From positions 62,001-126,000 of the forward strand of contig JAYMGJ010000499.1 in NCBI GenBank assembly GCA_037178675.1: DNA of 64,000 bases, written 5' to 3'. The notes beneath the pieces were generated by a model, which saw nothing but the letters and a program-made list of their open reading frames with translations, was not told the origin of the DNA and did no database searches. The stretch comes from Scleroderma bovista. Its lineage: Eukaryota; Basidiomycota; Agaricomycetes; Boletales; Sclerodermataceae. Below are positions 51,135 through 63,125 of this stretch, in pieces (the stretch's first letter is position 1; each line of letters begins with the position of its first letter). A program made the position numbers and the translations under genes.

Positions 51135-52600
51135 GTACTTCAGTACCCTGATCAAGACCATGAATTCTGCCTTAAAACAGATGTGTCTGAGTTTGCCATT
51201 GGGGGAGTGATATCCGTAAAGTATGAAGACAGCGAATTCAGATCCATCACATACATGTCACATTTCATGACACCTCCTGAATGAAACTATCCTATTCATA
51301 ATAAAGAGATGCTGACCATCATAAAAGCAACTGAAGCCTGGCACCACTATCTTGAAGCCACTCCTTATGCTTTCAAGATTTATATGGATAGCAGATTCAG
51401 ACCTATATAAAGCACTGTCAAAAGTGCCAACAATCCAAAGTGTTGAATCAAAAGATTTCTGGAAGTCTTGTCCCTCTACCTACCCCTAGTGGCCCATGGC
51501 TTGATGTCACTATATTTTGTTAGATGGCTCATGCAGGGAACTAGCTCAGAGGCAAACTCAGTGTCTCATTTGGAACACTATCTGTATGATAACTAACCTA
51601 GCTCAGAGGCAAACTAATAAGTAGGTTAGTACTGAGTAAAAGAGAGTGGTGACTAGATGTCTTACCTCAGTGTCTCATTTGGAACACTGAGGTGAAAGAA
51701 ATCCTTGAGTGGATGAAAATACTCTGTGCTTACATAAGGATGCTTGATGCACAAATAAGGAAACTAACACAAGTCCTAAAGAATGGTAGTGACTGAGTAG
51801 GAATTTCAACACTATGGACTTTACCAAGATGCTGAAATCCCTCAGTTACAATTATATATTAGTGATTGTTGATCAGTTCTCCAAGGAGGTTGTGTTTGTG
51901 CCTTGTACAAAGGAGGAAACCTGGTTGCCTTGTCAACCATTGAGTTATTTAGAGACCATGTTTGGTGTCAGCACAGACTCCCATCTTCTGTTGTGTCTGA
52001 CCATGGATCAGTCTTTGTGAGCAACTTCCTGGGGGAGTTGTATAGACTTTTAGGCATGAAAAGGAAAATGTCTACAGCATTTCACCCTCAGACCGATGGG
52101 CAAACAGAGCAGTTGAACTGCGAAATTAATCAGTATCTCTGAACATATGTAAATGATCATCAGAACAAATGGACTAAATGGATGAAGATTGCCTAGTTTG
52201 TTTGGAACAACATGGTTTCAGAAGTTACTACTGATTCACTGTTTGGAATCACTTGAAGTTATTCCCCTAGGATGGGTGTAGAACCCATGGACTCAGTGGC
52301 CCCAGCAGCCAAGGACTTTACTGCTATATTTAATAAAGTCATTGAATCTTCTGAGAAGGCTAAACATAATATGAAGCTTCAGGCAGATAAGCACAGGAAC
52401 CCTGCCCTGAACTATGTTGTAGGGCAACAAGTTTGGCTTTCTACAGACAACCTTTGTATGTGAAATCACACTTCTAAGAAACTTACAGAGAAGTGGATTG
52501 GCCCCTATGAGGTCACTTGTGTTACCCTGAATGTGGTTGAGCTTAAGCTCTCAAAACCCCTTTGGATTCACCCAGTTGTGAATGTGTTGTGCTGCAGGTT
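51135..52600 (+). pseudogene. pol: Element G RNase H and integrase, with a deletion between
   Basis: RNase H: HEFCLKTDVSEFAIGGVIS, YPIHNKEMLTIIKATEAWHH and YLEATPYAFKIYMD. The sequence then jumps into the integrase zinc region (CQKCQQSKVLNQKISGSLVP, family C-x2-C), so the RNase H end and tether are deleted. Core: VIVDQFSKEVVF, LPSSVVSDHGSVFVSNFLGE and MSTAFHPQTDGQTEQLN (DDE with Asp and Glu visible), then DKHRNPALNYVVGQQVWLST. 51540-51800 is an out-of-place segment with internal duplications (AGCTCAGAGGCAAACT twice, TGTCTCATTTGGAACACT twice). Several stops. Confidence 0.85.
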
Positions 52601-52670
52601 AAACCTCATTTAGGTCCTCTTCTCAGTCAACCTGTCTCCCAGCCTGGCCCAGTGCATGTTTCTGAAGAAC

Positions 52671-52831
52671 ATGATGAGGAGTATAAAGTGGGCTATATTG
52701 TGGCTTCGTGTATTTATAAAAGGCAACTCCAATACCTAGTGCACTGGGAAGGATACGAAGAACACAAGAGAACTTGGGAACCCTCATCAAATTTAAAGAA
52801 TTCTCCTCTGGTAGTTGAGCACTTTTACTGA
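52671..52831 (+). pseudogene. pol: Element G chromodomain
   Basis: EEYKVGYIVASCIYKRQLQY, then LVHWEGYEEHKRTWEPSSNL and VVEHFY. The fold signature of chromoviral integrase tails is complete: two aromatic cage residues (Tyr and Trp), the second Trp, and the C-terminal helix. It would read methylated histone H3 and guide insertion into heterochromatin. Open in frame, although separated by stops from the integrase core. Confidence 0.88.
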
Positions 52832-52968
52832 GAAAACCCCTCAGCTTCTTGAAAACTTCATATGGCCCAAGTGGACTTTAAGTCGTTATTTAGTTGTATC
52901 CCTGAAAACCTTACAGTTTGCAACCCTTAGTTCTGCAGTCTGGAATCTTGCACCTGAGGGGGGAATGA

Positions 52969-53937
52969 TGTAACAGACTAACTTTTTATCTTATCTTAGT
53001 GTACAGCCGTCTCTTATCTACCTAGTCTAGACCAGTCCCGCATGCTGTACATGCTGCCACCCTTGATGTCATTCCACATAGTCTTAGCTCCACCATAACA
53101 TCATGTCAAGACTGGTTCTTCACCAATCTGATCTCTATGAGGGGTCAGGGGTTCAGGGGTTGGTCTAGCAGTAAGACCAAGATGCTACATAGCATAGTTG
53201 CACTTCCCGAGTAGCAGGAAGGCTGACCGAGGGTTATATGGAGAGTCTGAAGGTAAACAGTCAACAACCAAGTACTTGAACAAGACAGAGACAGAGAGTG
53301 CGAAGGGAGAACAGAGGAGAAGTATCTTATTCAATATTCGAACTGAAACTACAACAGACCAAGTATCTAGGTATTTATACTGAGTGGAACGGAAGAGGCG
53401 ATGTATGGGAAGTCAGGATTACCAATGAACGACGAGCGCAGTCGCGCTGCATGCTGAGTAAGTATGGTAAGTGCGATAACCGGATTACCAATAGGTATCA
53501 TATTAGTAAAGCAATGGGACGGGAACGTATAGTAACTGGAAACAAGAAAGAAAATATATTAGGTAATCATACAGAGAGATAGAACAGACAATGTGCTCAC
53601 TGATCGGTGGCGATACAGGACAGATAGAGAGAAATGAAAAAGGGAGTACATATTATAAATGGGCGGCGAACATGTGGATGCAATCAGACAATAGGGTACA
53701 GGGTGATCAGATGTCATGGTCGTGACACATCATTAACATAGCATTGCATAGTTGTATAGCCTCATGGATAGCCTTGTGTAGCCCTTGTGTAGAGTAGTAT
53801 ATATACAGTGCAATTCAGCACCCAGAGGCTCTCCATTTGAGCTCATCTTGGGTCTTTGCCCTAGCCTTTCAACTTCTATCCTCTCAGAGTCTCTGCATGT
53901 AGTAAAATCCTTGGTGTTTTCACCTAGGGTCATCTCA
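52969..53937 (+). mobile_element. Element G 3' LTR, interrupted by a family B solo LTR
   Basis: It begins TGTAACAGACTAAC at 52969 and ends GTCATCTCA at 53937. The pieces 52969-53103 and 53728-53937 match the 5' LTR. Removing 53104-53727 restores the AACATCATTAACATAGC junction seen at 45048. Confidence 0.92.
53104..53727 (-). mobile_element. Solo family B LTR (624 bp)
   Basis: It begins TGTCAAGACTGG and ends GGTCGTGACA, with CATCA at 53099-53103 and 53728-53732. This full-length copy supplies the empty sites for the CACTG element at 10055 and the C LTR at 11212. It retains ATATTCGAACT, one change from the element B pairing segment. Confidence 0.92.
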
Positions 53938-54236
53938 TATTGCCCAAATCAAATTTTAAAAGAACTCAACATGTTTATGGCCAGAACAAGGAGTATGTAT
54001 TTTTAATGTTTTTTGTTGAAAATTTAAGCTGGGGTTGTGGTGGTCAGAGATGCATGGTGGTCTTGTGATTGTGGTGACAGTCATGGTTGTGCTGCAGCAT
54101 GTGTACATGCTGGTGCTGGGATCATTGCTGTTGTACCACTGTTGTAGTGGCACTGGGGTCAGGTGGTGGTCATGTTGGAAAAATATTTTTTGGTTTGCCA
54201 CTGGTTGTAAGCAATTTGTTATGACCATGTGACTCC

Positions 54237-54695
54237 TGTCAAGACCAGTTCTTCACTGATATGATCTCTACCAATGGTTAGAGATTGGCCTAGTGATAGG
54301 ACCAAGCTGCTACATAGCATAGTTTTGCTTCTGAAGTGATGGAAAGGCTGACTGAGACAGAGACAGACAGTGCAAACAAGAACAAAGGAGAAGTGTCTTG
54401 TTAATATTTGAACTGAGCAATAACAAACCAAGTGTCTAAGTATTTATAGTACAGTAGAATGCATGAGGCAATGTATGAGAGGCAGGATTACTGATGAATG
54501 ATGAGTGCAGTCATGCAGAGTAAGCACGGTCAATATTGTAGTTGAATAACCAATATGTACAGTATTAAGTAAGGAGATGGAACAGTAACAAGAAGAAACT
54601 GAGAAATGGATAAGAAACATATTAGGTAATTGTAAAGGGAAATAGAATGGACAACATGCTCACTGATCAGTGGTGATACAGGACAGATAGAGACA
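54237..54695 (-). mobile_element. Family B LTR, truncated
   Basis: It begins TGTCAAGACCAGTTC and follows the B LTR to ACAGATAGAGACA, then breaks off. It is inserted into the interior of the CACTG element. Confidence 0.75.
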
Positions 54696-54699
54696 CTGC

Positions 54700-55350
54700 A
54701 CTCACTCACCACCATCACCACCCCCCTCACATCAAGATGCACATGGCCAATACCATGGTAAAGACAGTGACATGAGTCCAAGCTGAACCAGTGACACCAT
54801 TAACTTTGTTGCATATTACTGTACATCTCTCACCCTCTCTCACAGAGATTCTTGGCAAGCAAAGGTTGACTGATTGTTTAACAACCCTCATGTCAAGCTG
54901 TTTTTGACACTGATAATGACTTGGACTGCTAGCTTCTGCATTGGAGACCATCTCTGTTGGCAAAAACACAATGAGGGTCCAGATGACACTGTTAACAAGA
55001 CAGATTCAATTCAAACTTAGTTCTAGGGAGTATATAGGCTCATAGGTATTCTATTCAGTTGTATGTTACATACTCCAACAATCTCCACCTCCTATACCAT
55101 AGAATCCTTCTGTGTGGATGTCCTCCATTACTTGGTATGAGACTTTGAGTCCAAGTTGAACTGGTAATGACTTGGACTGCTAGCTTCTGTATTGAGGATC
55201 ATCTTCACCCTCCTACATCATAGAATCCTCCATATCTGGTGGGCAGGTTCATTTTGGAGTTGTTTCTATCCTGAATATTTTCCAGGCCATCTCCTTGGCC
55301 CTCTTGAGTGAGTGTATTTCTGTCATTCAATGGTGCCTCTGGTGTTAACA
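54700..55350. other. No gene seen; short direct repeats
   Basis: AATGACTTGGACTGCTAGC occurs at about 54915 and 55167, and CATAGAATCCT occurs twice near 55100 and 55220. Otherwise no recognisable content. It lies in the presumed interior of the CACTG element. Confidence 0.5.
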
Positions 55351-56257
55351 CTCACACTCATGCACATTGCAACAACAGCAACCATAGCAATGACCCCAGC
55401 ATCAGCATGCACATATGCTGTAGCACAACCACCACACCATCACTGGCATCACAATCCCAGCACAATTTTTCAGCAAAAAACATTGAAAAGAAATTCTCCT
55501 TGTTCTGGTCATAAATATTCTGAGTTTTAAAAAAAATTGATTTGGGCAATAAAATGATATTATGCATATAATGTTTATGGTCAGAAAAGGGAATGTTTAT
55601 TTAAGATAGTATTTAATAGAATATACATTATGACTATAAAATGTTTTTGTCAAGTATACATTGTATGTGATTTACAATTTCTTTTTACAAAACATTGTGG
55701 TTTTAAGCTCTCAATATAAGAAAAGTTACATTGTCTTTTCTTTATTTTGTTTTGCAAAAGACAGGCAGAAGAAAAAAGTCAAAAATTTTACTGCCTCAAA
55801 AGAAGAAATGGTCTCAAATCATATCTTGGCACAAAAATGACAAAGATAATGCTGTATAATATTTGTCTTTTTTGTTAAACAAAATTGTAAATAAAAGAGT
55901 ATCTCTTTCCTCTATTTTTTTACAATGTTTTGTGGTGAAACATTGAGAAATGCTTGCAGTGTCTATTGCTTACTATCATGATCTACCCTACTTACTACCA
56001 ACTTGTTTCAGCTTCAGCTGCATTGCAGTGCTAGATGTGCTCTTAACTTGTTTCCTTCCCTTGTTGTTTACATTTGTTTACCCAGAAGCACACATACCCT
56101 GTAGAGTCCAGTGTTTTTCCTCCTCAGTTACTCACACTGGACTATAGGTGCTGTATGCCTCTCCACAACTGTCTATATCATTAGATACTCACACTGGACT
56201 CTAGTCTGGATCTTATCAGAGCAGCTCAGCAGTATCCAGCAAGTTTTGGCTTAAACA

Positions 56258-56618
56258 GACTACATGCCTTGAAGACAAGGTGGTGCATGACTGATGAAAG
56301 GAGGCAATGTTGGGGATGGGTGCAGCATGGCAGCAATGCCTGAGGTGTCCATAAGGTGGGACTTGTGTGTGACTAACTTTTGTTACAGGGAGTCATTGAA
56401 CAATTCTGTTGCACTGCCAAGCTGCTAGGGTATACAAACCAGCATTCATTAACTCTTTACAGCTGCACACTTTGCAACATTTGCAACAGAGTCCAACCCA
56501 AGTTACACTAGCTTACAAGATATGATAATCAAATTTTGTCCATGTTCAGGGTGGAACAAGATTGATGCTGCCCAAAAAGAGCAAGACTTAGCAAGACTTG
56601 TGCCTCCTGTTGCACAGT
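56258..56618. other. No gene seen
   Basis: Unassigned sequence between the family E LTR and CACTG element copy 4. Confidence 0.5.
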
Positions 56619-58870
56619 CACTGCAAGCATTTGTGGATGTTTTGTGACAAAACATTGTAAAAAAATAGAATAAAGAGATACTCTTTTATTTGCAATTTTG
56701 TTTAACACAAAAGACAAATATTATACAGCATAATCTTTGTCATTTTTATCTCAAGACATGATTTGAGACTATTTCTTATGTCAGGGCAGTAAAAAGTTTA
56801 ATTTTTTTTTCTGCCTATCCTTTGCAAAACAAAATAAAGAAAACACAATATAACTTTCCTTGTATTTAATGACTAAAAACCATAATGTTCTGTGAAAAAA
56901 TATTGTGAATCACATACACTATATACTTAACAAAAAAAGCCTATAATCACAAGGTATATCCTAATAAATGCTACTCTAAATAAACATCCCTTGTTCTGGC
57001 CATAAACATTACATGCATAACATCATTTTATTGCACAAATCATTTTAAATAAAACTCAACATGTTTATGGCCAAAACATTACATGCATAACATCATTTTA
57101 TTGCACAAATCATCTTTAAAAAAACTCAACATGTTTATGGCCAAAACATGGAGAATGCATTTTCAATGTTTTTTGTTGAAAAATGATATGGATACCTGTG
57201 AGACCTGACTATCTAAACATGGACTGCCTCAAACATGGTGGTGAGGAAGACACCTAGGTAGCTAGTGGAATAGTGATTGTTGTCATGCTGGTGGGTGGGG
57301 CTGTTGACATTTGTCAACAGGGGTGGTGGCAGTGGTGGTGCTGGTGTCAGGTGTCATTGTTGTGCTGGTGCTGGAGGGACCATAGTTGTCATGCTGGTAG
57401 TGGGTAGGGCTGTTAAGTTGTCATTGCCTGGCTGGTGAGGCTTGTATATGCTGCAATACAATCATTTGTACCAAATATTGTTGCAGATGGAGGTGATGCT
57501 TACCCTCTGAAGAACCTCTGATGGATCTCCCCACAATGTTGTCAATCTTACTTGATAGACCCAATAGACTGGTGGGAGGGATGTGATACCCTCAGTGCAC
57601 CTTCCTCACAATGTTGATTGGGCCCAATAGACTTCTGTCAGGGGCTCTCAACCATTTCGGGAATTGGCATTGGAAGAGGGCATATATTAGGTACATTGTC
57701 AGGTACACAAAAATTATTATATCTAAAGACCATGGGAACACAAACAAACTGCTGCCAAAAGTGGTGCCATGCCACTGGTGTGTTACTGATCTTTCCTCAA
57801 GAGATCTGGGGGTCAGGTGTTGGCCTAGCATTAAGGCCAAGGTGCTATGTAGCATAGTTGTGCTTCCCAAAGATTAGAAAGGCTGAACAAATACTTAAGC
57901 ATGAGACTGAAGGGTATGGTCAAAGACTGACTTAGTATGAGTGCAGACACAGTGAGGGGAAAAGGCACATTACATATGGTAAGAGTTCCCAAGATTGATT
58001 TAGCCATTGGAATTAAAGCTCCATGAAAAACTCTAGCTGGGAGTTATTGATGCAACTCTGGATGGCAGTGGCCAGCCAACACCGCTATGACAAAAACCAA
58101 CTTATGTGTTAATGTCAATGGCTCAACCACCTGTGAGCATGATGGCAAGTGCCAACACTACTCACTACAGACAACACCACTACTGTCCATGGCTGTTGAT
58201 GTGGACAGCCTGACCACCACATGAGCATGCCAAGCATGAGTGCCACCACAGCTTATTGCTGATGACACCACTGCCCCAGCTATCAATAGAGTTCAGCACT
58301 ACGATGACCATTGACATCTTTCAGCCCTGAGTTATTGACATGTTAATACTAACTAGTTAATAACGTGGGAGTTTTTCATGGAGCCATAATTGGCATTGTC
58401 CTCATGGTGAAGTAATGAGTAATGACTACAACTTGCTAACTCTGATGAGAAGTATAGTATTCACAATCACACTCAGTTAGGGAGTGGTACAGGTCAACTC
58501 ATGGGTGTCACCAGTCCTGACAGAACCCATGATCTGGCCAGGTTGCCAGTTATCTATATCCACAATCATGGCTACATGCCCACACCACCAATACCATCAA
58601 TACCACATGTTACATCCACATCCACAGCCTTCTCCAGACAATTTTCAAATAACTCCAGATGTATTTCAGATTGAGCAGATACAGGACAAGCATAGACAAA
58701 AGTCTGGTAATACTCATTATGGGAGACTGATATTAGACATATTTTCCACACTATTTTTAGAAAGTCAGGTCTCACAGATATCCATATCAACACATGTGAT
58801 TTTTAAACTAAAAACATGAAAAATGCATTCTCCATGTTTTGGCCATAAACAGGACCATTAGTCATGTTAT
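56619..58870. mobile_element. CACTG-type inverted-repeat element, copy 4 (right end missing)
   Basis: It begins CACTGCAAGCATTTGTGG. The left arm runs past 57200 and includes CAACATGTTTATGGCC, which is duplicated in tandem at about 57058 and 57117. Part of the opposing arm is at about 58765-58860 (GTCAGGTCTCACAGATATCC, TCCATGTTTTGGCC), after which the outer arm is lost. The interior (57200-58760) is GTGGT/GTCATTG-rich and contains a family B LTR fragment at about 57790-57900. No transposase frame recognised. Confidence 0.75.
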
Positions 58871-58969
58871 TGCTGTTGACAGCATTGTCTGGCATGTGTG
58901 GGCTTTGGTGATGTGGACAAAGTGTTCCGGAGAAAACACCAGGAGTCAGGACAAGGAGTCTGATGACAC

Positions 58970-59510
58970 AGGAGGTCCAGAGTTTTGAGTTGCAAGCAGG
59001 GAACTGCAAGCAAGAGTCAAGGCAGGGAAGCAGATGGCTCCGGAGATAATACGAGAAATCCGGAGTTTTTTAGATATGGACCAGAGATCACAAGCAGGAG
59101 TCAAGACAAGCAGTCAGATGAATCCACAGATGATACAAGAAGTCCGGAATTTTTTGGTGCAAGCTAAAGATTGCAAGCACAAGTAGTACTGACAGAGAGT
59201 CTGATGACTCTGGAAATGACACGGAAGTCCAGAATTTGAGTTTCAAGCTGGAGATCACAAGCAGGGTGTCAGGAGAGGGAGTCAGATGACTACAAGGGTG
59301 ACAAATAAAGTCCAGAGTTGCAAGTCGGAGATCGCAAGCAGAACTGCTAGAGGCGTCGACAAGGACAGAGGACAAGATGTCCAGAGTTTTGAGGTGCAAA
59401 CCAGACAACAAAGCAGAGCTGCTGGAGGTGGGTCAGATGACTCAAGAGGTGAGGCAAGAGCTCCGGAGTTTTGGATAGAAACCGGAGATGCAAAGCAGGA
59501 CTTGCGGAGA
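58970..59510 (+). repeat. Tandem repeat, about 83-bp period, seven imperfect units
   Basis: Each unit starts near GTCC(G/A)GAGTTTTGAG and contains GATCGCAAGCAG and AGTCAGATGAC. Unit starts are near 58975, 59053, 59142, 59227, 59310, 59381 and 59461. Confidence 0.75.
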
Positions 59511-61970
59511 TGTCAGAGAGACAGAGGGTCTCGAAGGAAGCACCAGGAGTTTGGACAAGAAGTCGGGTGACTTAAAGAATGTCCAGGGGCAAGATGCAAA
59601 CCGGAGTTTGCAAGCAGGACTGCTAGAGCTGACCAGGACGTGACCAGGAAGTCCGCCGGAGTTAGACAGGTCAAAAGCGGAACTGCAGGAGATGGTCAGA
59701 ACTTGACCAGGGAGTCTGGAGATGGACTGGAATGATGACCAGGAGTTAGAATAGACTGTCAGATTGCGCATAGAGACAAGCAATGTCTCGAGTCCAGATG
59801 CAAACCGGAGGTCGCAACCGGAGATGCTAAAACTGACCAGGAGTTGACCAGTAAGTTCAGAGCTGGGCTGGAGTTGACCACAAGGGCCGGAGAGACCAGG
59901 AATGGTCCGGAAACAGATTAGTGCAACTGGGGGAGGCACAGATTAAAAGCGCAGACAAGTAGTATAAGCTCAAGGAGCAAGATGCAGGTGGCTGTAGAGC
60001 CAGAGTGACCAGAAGGTCGGGAACAGGGAATGTCCAAGCTATAGGAACCAGTGGCCGGAGAGTGGCCATAGAGTGACCCTAGAGGTTACTGACAAGGAGG
60101 GAAAATGGTCCGACAATTTCCGGGCAAGTACTCAGCTTTCCTGTGGAAACAGTCCGGAGTTTTGAGTACAAAGTAGTACAGTTGACCGGAGAAAGCATGG
60201 AGTTGATCTGGAAGTGGTAGGATCAGTTGGCCGAGAGCCTAGATGGGTCAGGAGTCCACAAATATCAGCAACAAGAGAGAGAGTCGAAGGTTGAGGTTCT
60301 GGGTGTGCGGAAGAGAGCCGGAGTTGGGGTGCAAGTACTGCCAAGTGACCGGAAGTCCGCTAGTAGGGCCGGACAAGGATGGGACAGTTGGTACTAAGGT
60401 AGTCAGCAGATACAAGCAGGCTAGCACAGAGGACATAGTTTTGGTGAGCCAGCGCAATGCTGTCTCGGTTGGTCGCAGAAGATTGACACAGCTGGAGAGA
60501 AGCCTCCAAGCTAGAGAGCGACCGGAGATTGGGTCAGGAGTTCCGGACTGGCCGGAGACGCAGTCGGAAAGGTGAGTCAGCATGACACTGTCTCAGTCGA
60601 GAGGGTTGGTATAGGACCAGGAGTACCAGACTGGTTGGAGACACAGTCGGAAGAGTGAGTCAGCGCAAAGCTGTCCCAGACAGGAGTGTTGGCACGAAGC
60701 CAAACGAGCTAGCTAGTAGCTGGAAACAGAGTATGAGGTTCCAGACTGGCCGGAGATGCGACCGGAAAGGTCAGATACAGACTACGATAACAATAAAAAG
60801 TGACTAAAGGTTGGCTGGGGCGAAGCCCTTATCCCCTTCTTTGGGTAGATGTCCCATAGTCTACCCTCAGGGTAATGGGGTCAAAGCACCAGATGGCCAG
60901 GTCCGAGAGCAGGTAGTGCAGATGCACCAAAGCAATACTTGAGGCTAGCAAGCATAAAGCGGGTTAGGTAGAACAGCAGAGGATGGTGCTGTGGAGTGAG
61001 TAAAATCCGGAGTATTGACAACAAGGTCCGGAGTATTGACAAGAATAGTCCGGAGTAGTGATTACAAAGTCCGGAGTTTTGACAAAGAGGTCCGGAGCAG
61101 AATAGCACAGAGTGCAGTTGTCCAGGTGGACAACAACCGGAGTTACTCGAGTAGTCAGGGATGGTGACGAGAGGTAGCACAGGTATACGGAGACAAGAGA
61201 GTAGCGAATGGAAGGGTGAGTCCGAGTTGGTGAAACTGAAGACAAGGTCTTAAGTGGTAGCGGGTGGTTTCCAGGCAGAGGTGGTTCCTTCCAATCAAGG
61301 AAGAACTGGAGTTGCTTTCAAAGTTAGATTGCAGTCATGGGGGTTAGCCATCGCAAGCTGGATAGAAGCAGGTGGGTTTGCCCGGAGTTACCAGGAGTTC
61401 AACTGGCTAGTCGACAAGGGGTCAGAGAGAGCAGGAGGCGGAAGTAAATTCCGGAGTTTTGGAAACTAGGTTCCCAGGGGATGACGTCAGGGGCTTGGCA
61501 AACACTGCAAGGTATTTGGTGATAATACAAACCAATACCTAATTGATCAACGGATCCTCGTAGGTGGTATGTTATGTTTCGAAGTTACTCCTATTAGTAG
61601 TTCCCGAGCGAGGGTTGTGCACGGAGGCACAGATTTGTGCATATAGCACCAGATTGCACCGGAGGTGCAGATTGTGCAAAAGAGCATGAAGGTTTGTGTG
61701 CAGAGACACAGAGGTGTGCGCAGGGGCACGGAGAGAGTTTGTGCGACGATGCCAGAGGAGCAGAGATGACCGGAGTTGACAATTTCAGAAAGGACAGACT
61801 CGGAGGTTGACAAGATAGTCAGAGGCAGGCAAAAGGGGTCAGAATGACAGACTGGATGGCAGGACAGTGCCGGAGTTCCGGAAATAGGGGTTTCCGATGG
61901 GTAACAGCAAAGCCTGTTAGTCTGGGTAGGTGGAGAAAGTCCAGAGATACCAAGCAATCAAGTGGAGATG

Positions 61971-62280
61971 TGACCGGAGTTAGCACACAGGGCACAGGAG
62001 GTGACCGGAGTTAGTGCGCAACCACAGGAGTTGACCGGAGTTAGTGCGCAGCCACAGGAGATGAGAAGAGTTGGTGCACTGGGCACAGAAGGCAACTAGA
62101 AGTAGTATGCAGGTCACAGGAGGTGACCGGAGTTAGTGCACAATCACAGGAGTTGACCGGAGTTAGTGCGCAGCCACAAGGAGTGACCGGAGTTAGTGCA
62201 CAACTACAGGAGTTGACAGGAGTTGGTGTGCAACCACAAGACACAACCGGAGTTAGTGTGTGGTGCACAAGAGATGACTG
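61971..62280 (+). repeat. 30-bp tandem repeat, about ten units
   Basis: The unit is TGACCGGAGTTAGTGCGCAG followed by CCACAGGAGT. Being a multiple of three, it leaves frames open on both strands. Repeats are contiguous with no spacers, so it is a minisatellite, not a CRISPR array. Confidence 0.9.
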
Positions 62281-62756
62281 GACAAGGTCTAGATACCACA
62301 GACAAGAGTGTCAATGGTGCAAAGAGCGACTAGAAAGGACAGACACAAAGGACAGACAGAAGGACAGACACAAGACTGTCAAGAGCAAAGGTAGGGAGCA
62401 AAGACTAGTGGATGGCCTGCTGCATAGGTCCGGAGTTGGCTGGAGTTTCCACAGAGCGGAAAGAGTTCTGAGTGCAAGGAGTGACATTTTGACTAAAGGG
62501 AGCCCAAGTGAACAGTAGGGCGACCGGAGTTTTGAGCTAAAACATCGGAGTTGGTTATAGAGTGTTCCAAAGCACTGCGGAGTACTTCTAGTGGAGTCAG
62601 GGAGCCGGAGTGGACCAAGATGCCGGAGTACCAAGGTGTTAGACACCCAAGTAGCTGCAGAGAGACAGGATATGATGTCCGAGATTGCTGAAGGCAGTGA
62701 GGTGGACGAGGACAGCAGATCCAATGCCTAGAGATGGCTACAGAGTGTAGACAGTG

Positions 62757-63125
62757 ATTTCCGGATAGAGCGGGAAGCCGGAAATTCAAAAGTCCGGAGT
62801 AGCCAAGAGTCTTGGTAGACAAAAGGAGGCAAGAGGCAGACAGAGGCAACAGACACAATGCCAAAGAACGGCTGCAGAGTGCGGACAAGGTTTCCAGGTG
62901 GAGCGAAGAGTTTCCCAGTCCCGGAGAAGGGACAACAAGCCGGAAAACCAAAAGTCCGGAGTTGACGAGGGTCAGAGCAGCCAAAGGAAGGCAAAGGTAG
63001 GTGCAGGCAGCAGAGCTGGTGACAAGCCAAGGCAACAGAGTGTAGACAAATACTTCCGAGTCAGCCAGAGAGTTTCCGAGTCCAAAGAAAGGACAAGAGG
63101 GCGGAAATTCAAAAGTCCGGACCAA
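62757..63125 (+). repeat. 162-bp tandem repeat, three partial units
   Basis: The block GGAAATTCAAAAGTCCGG (with variants) ends near 62797, 62959 and 63120, a spacing of 161-162 bp. The flanking sequence (TTTCCGAGTC, GGACAA) repeats with it. Confidence 0.75.

Larger units (their letters stand above)
44885..53937 (+). mobile_element. Element G: chromodomain gypsy retrotransposon (9.05 kb, degenerate)
   Basis: It is flanked by TATTG at 44880-44884 and 53938-53942. It holds the 5' LTR, a self-priming site, a 2-kb leader with coding-like segments, gag, protease, RT, RNase H, integrase, chromodomain, a polypurine tract (GAGGGGGGAATGA) and the 3' LTR. Three solo LTRs have inserted: 47976-48343 (its own family), 50498-51129 (family A) and 53104-53727 (family B). 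Many stops and a deletion between RNase H and integrase make it inactive. Confidence 0.95.
44474..55961. mobile_element. CACTG-type inverted-repeat element, copy 3, split by element G
   Basis: It begins CACTGCAAGAATTTC and ends AATGCTTGCAGTG, with TCT at 44471-44473 and 55962-55964. The empty site at 38020-38030 confirms this 3-bp duplication. The inverted arms are at least 410 bp each (44474-44884 against about 55540-55961). The interior resumes at 53943 with CAACATGTTTATGGCC, as in copy 4. It is a longer relative of copies 1 and 2 with a GTGGT-rich centre. No transposase frame found. Confidence 0.9.
44436..56257 (+). mobile_element. Family E LTR split by an 11.5-kb nest
   Basis: The left piece, 44436-44470 (TGTTAGCTTTGATG to TTATGAC), and the right piece, 55965-56257 (ATTGCTTACTATC to GGCTTAAACA), join to one E LTR when the CACTG element is removed. 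The intact copy at 37988 supplies the empty site. No clear 5-bp duplication (CAAGC against GACTA). Confidence 0.85.

Noticed and set aside
61971..62280. Regular 30-bp repeats resembling a CRISPR array
   Set aside because: Units are contiguous with no unique spacers, the host is eukaryotic, and no cas-like gene is present; it is a minisatellite.
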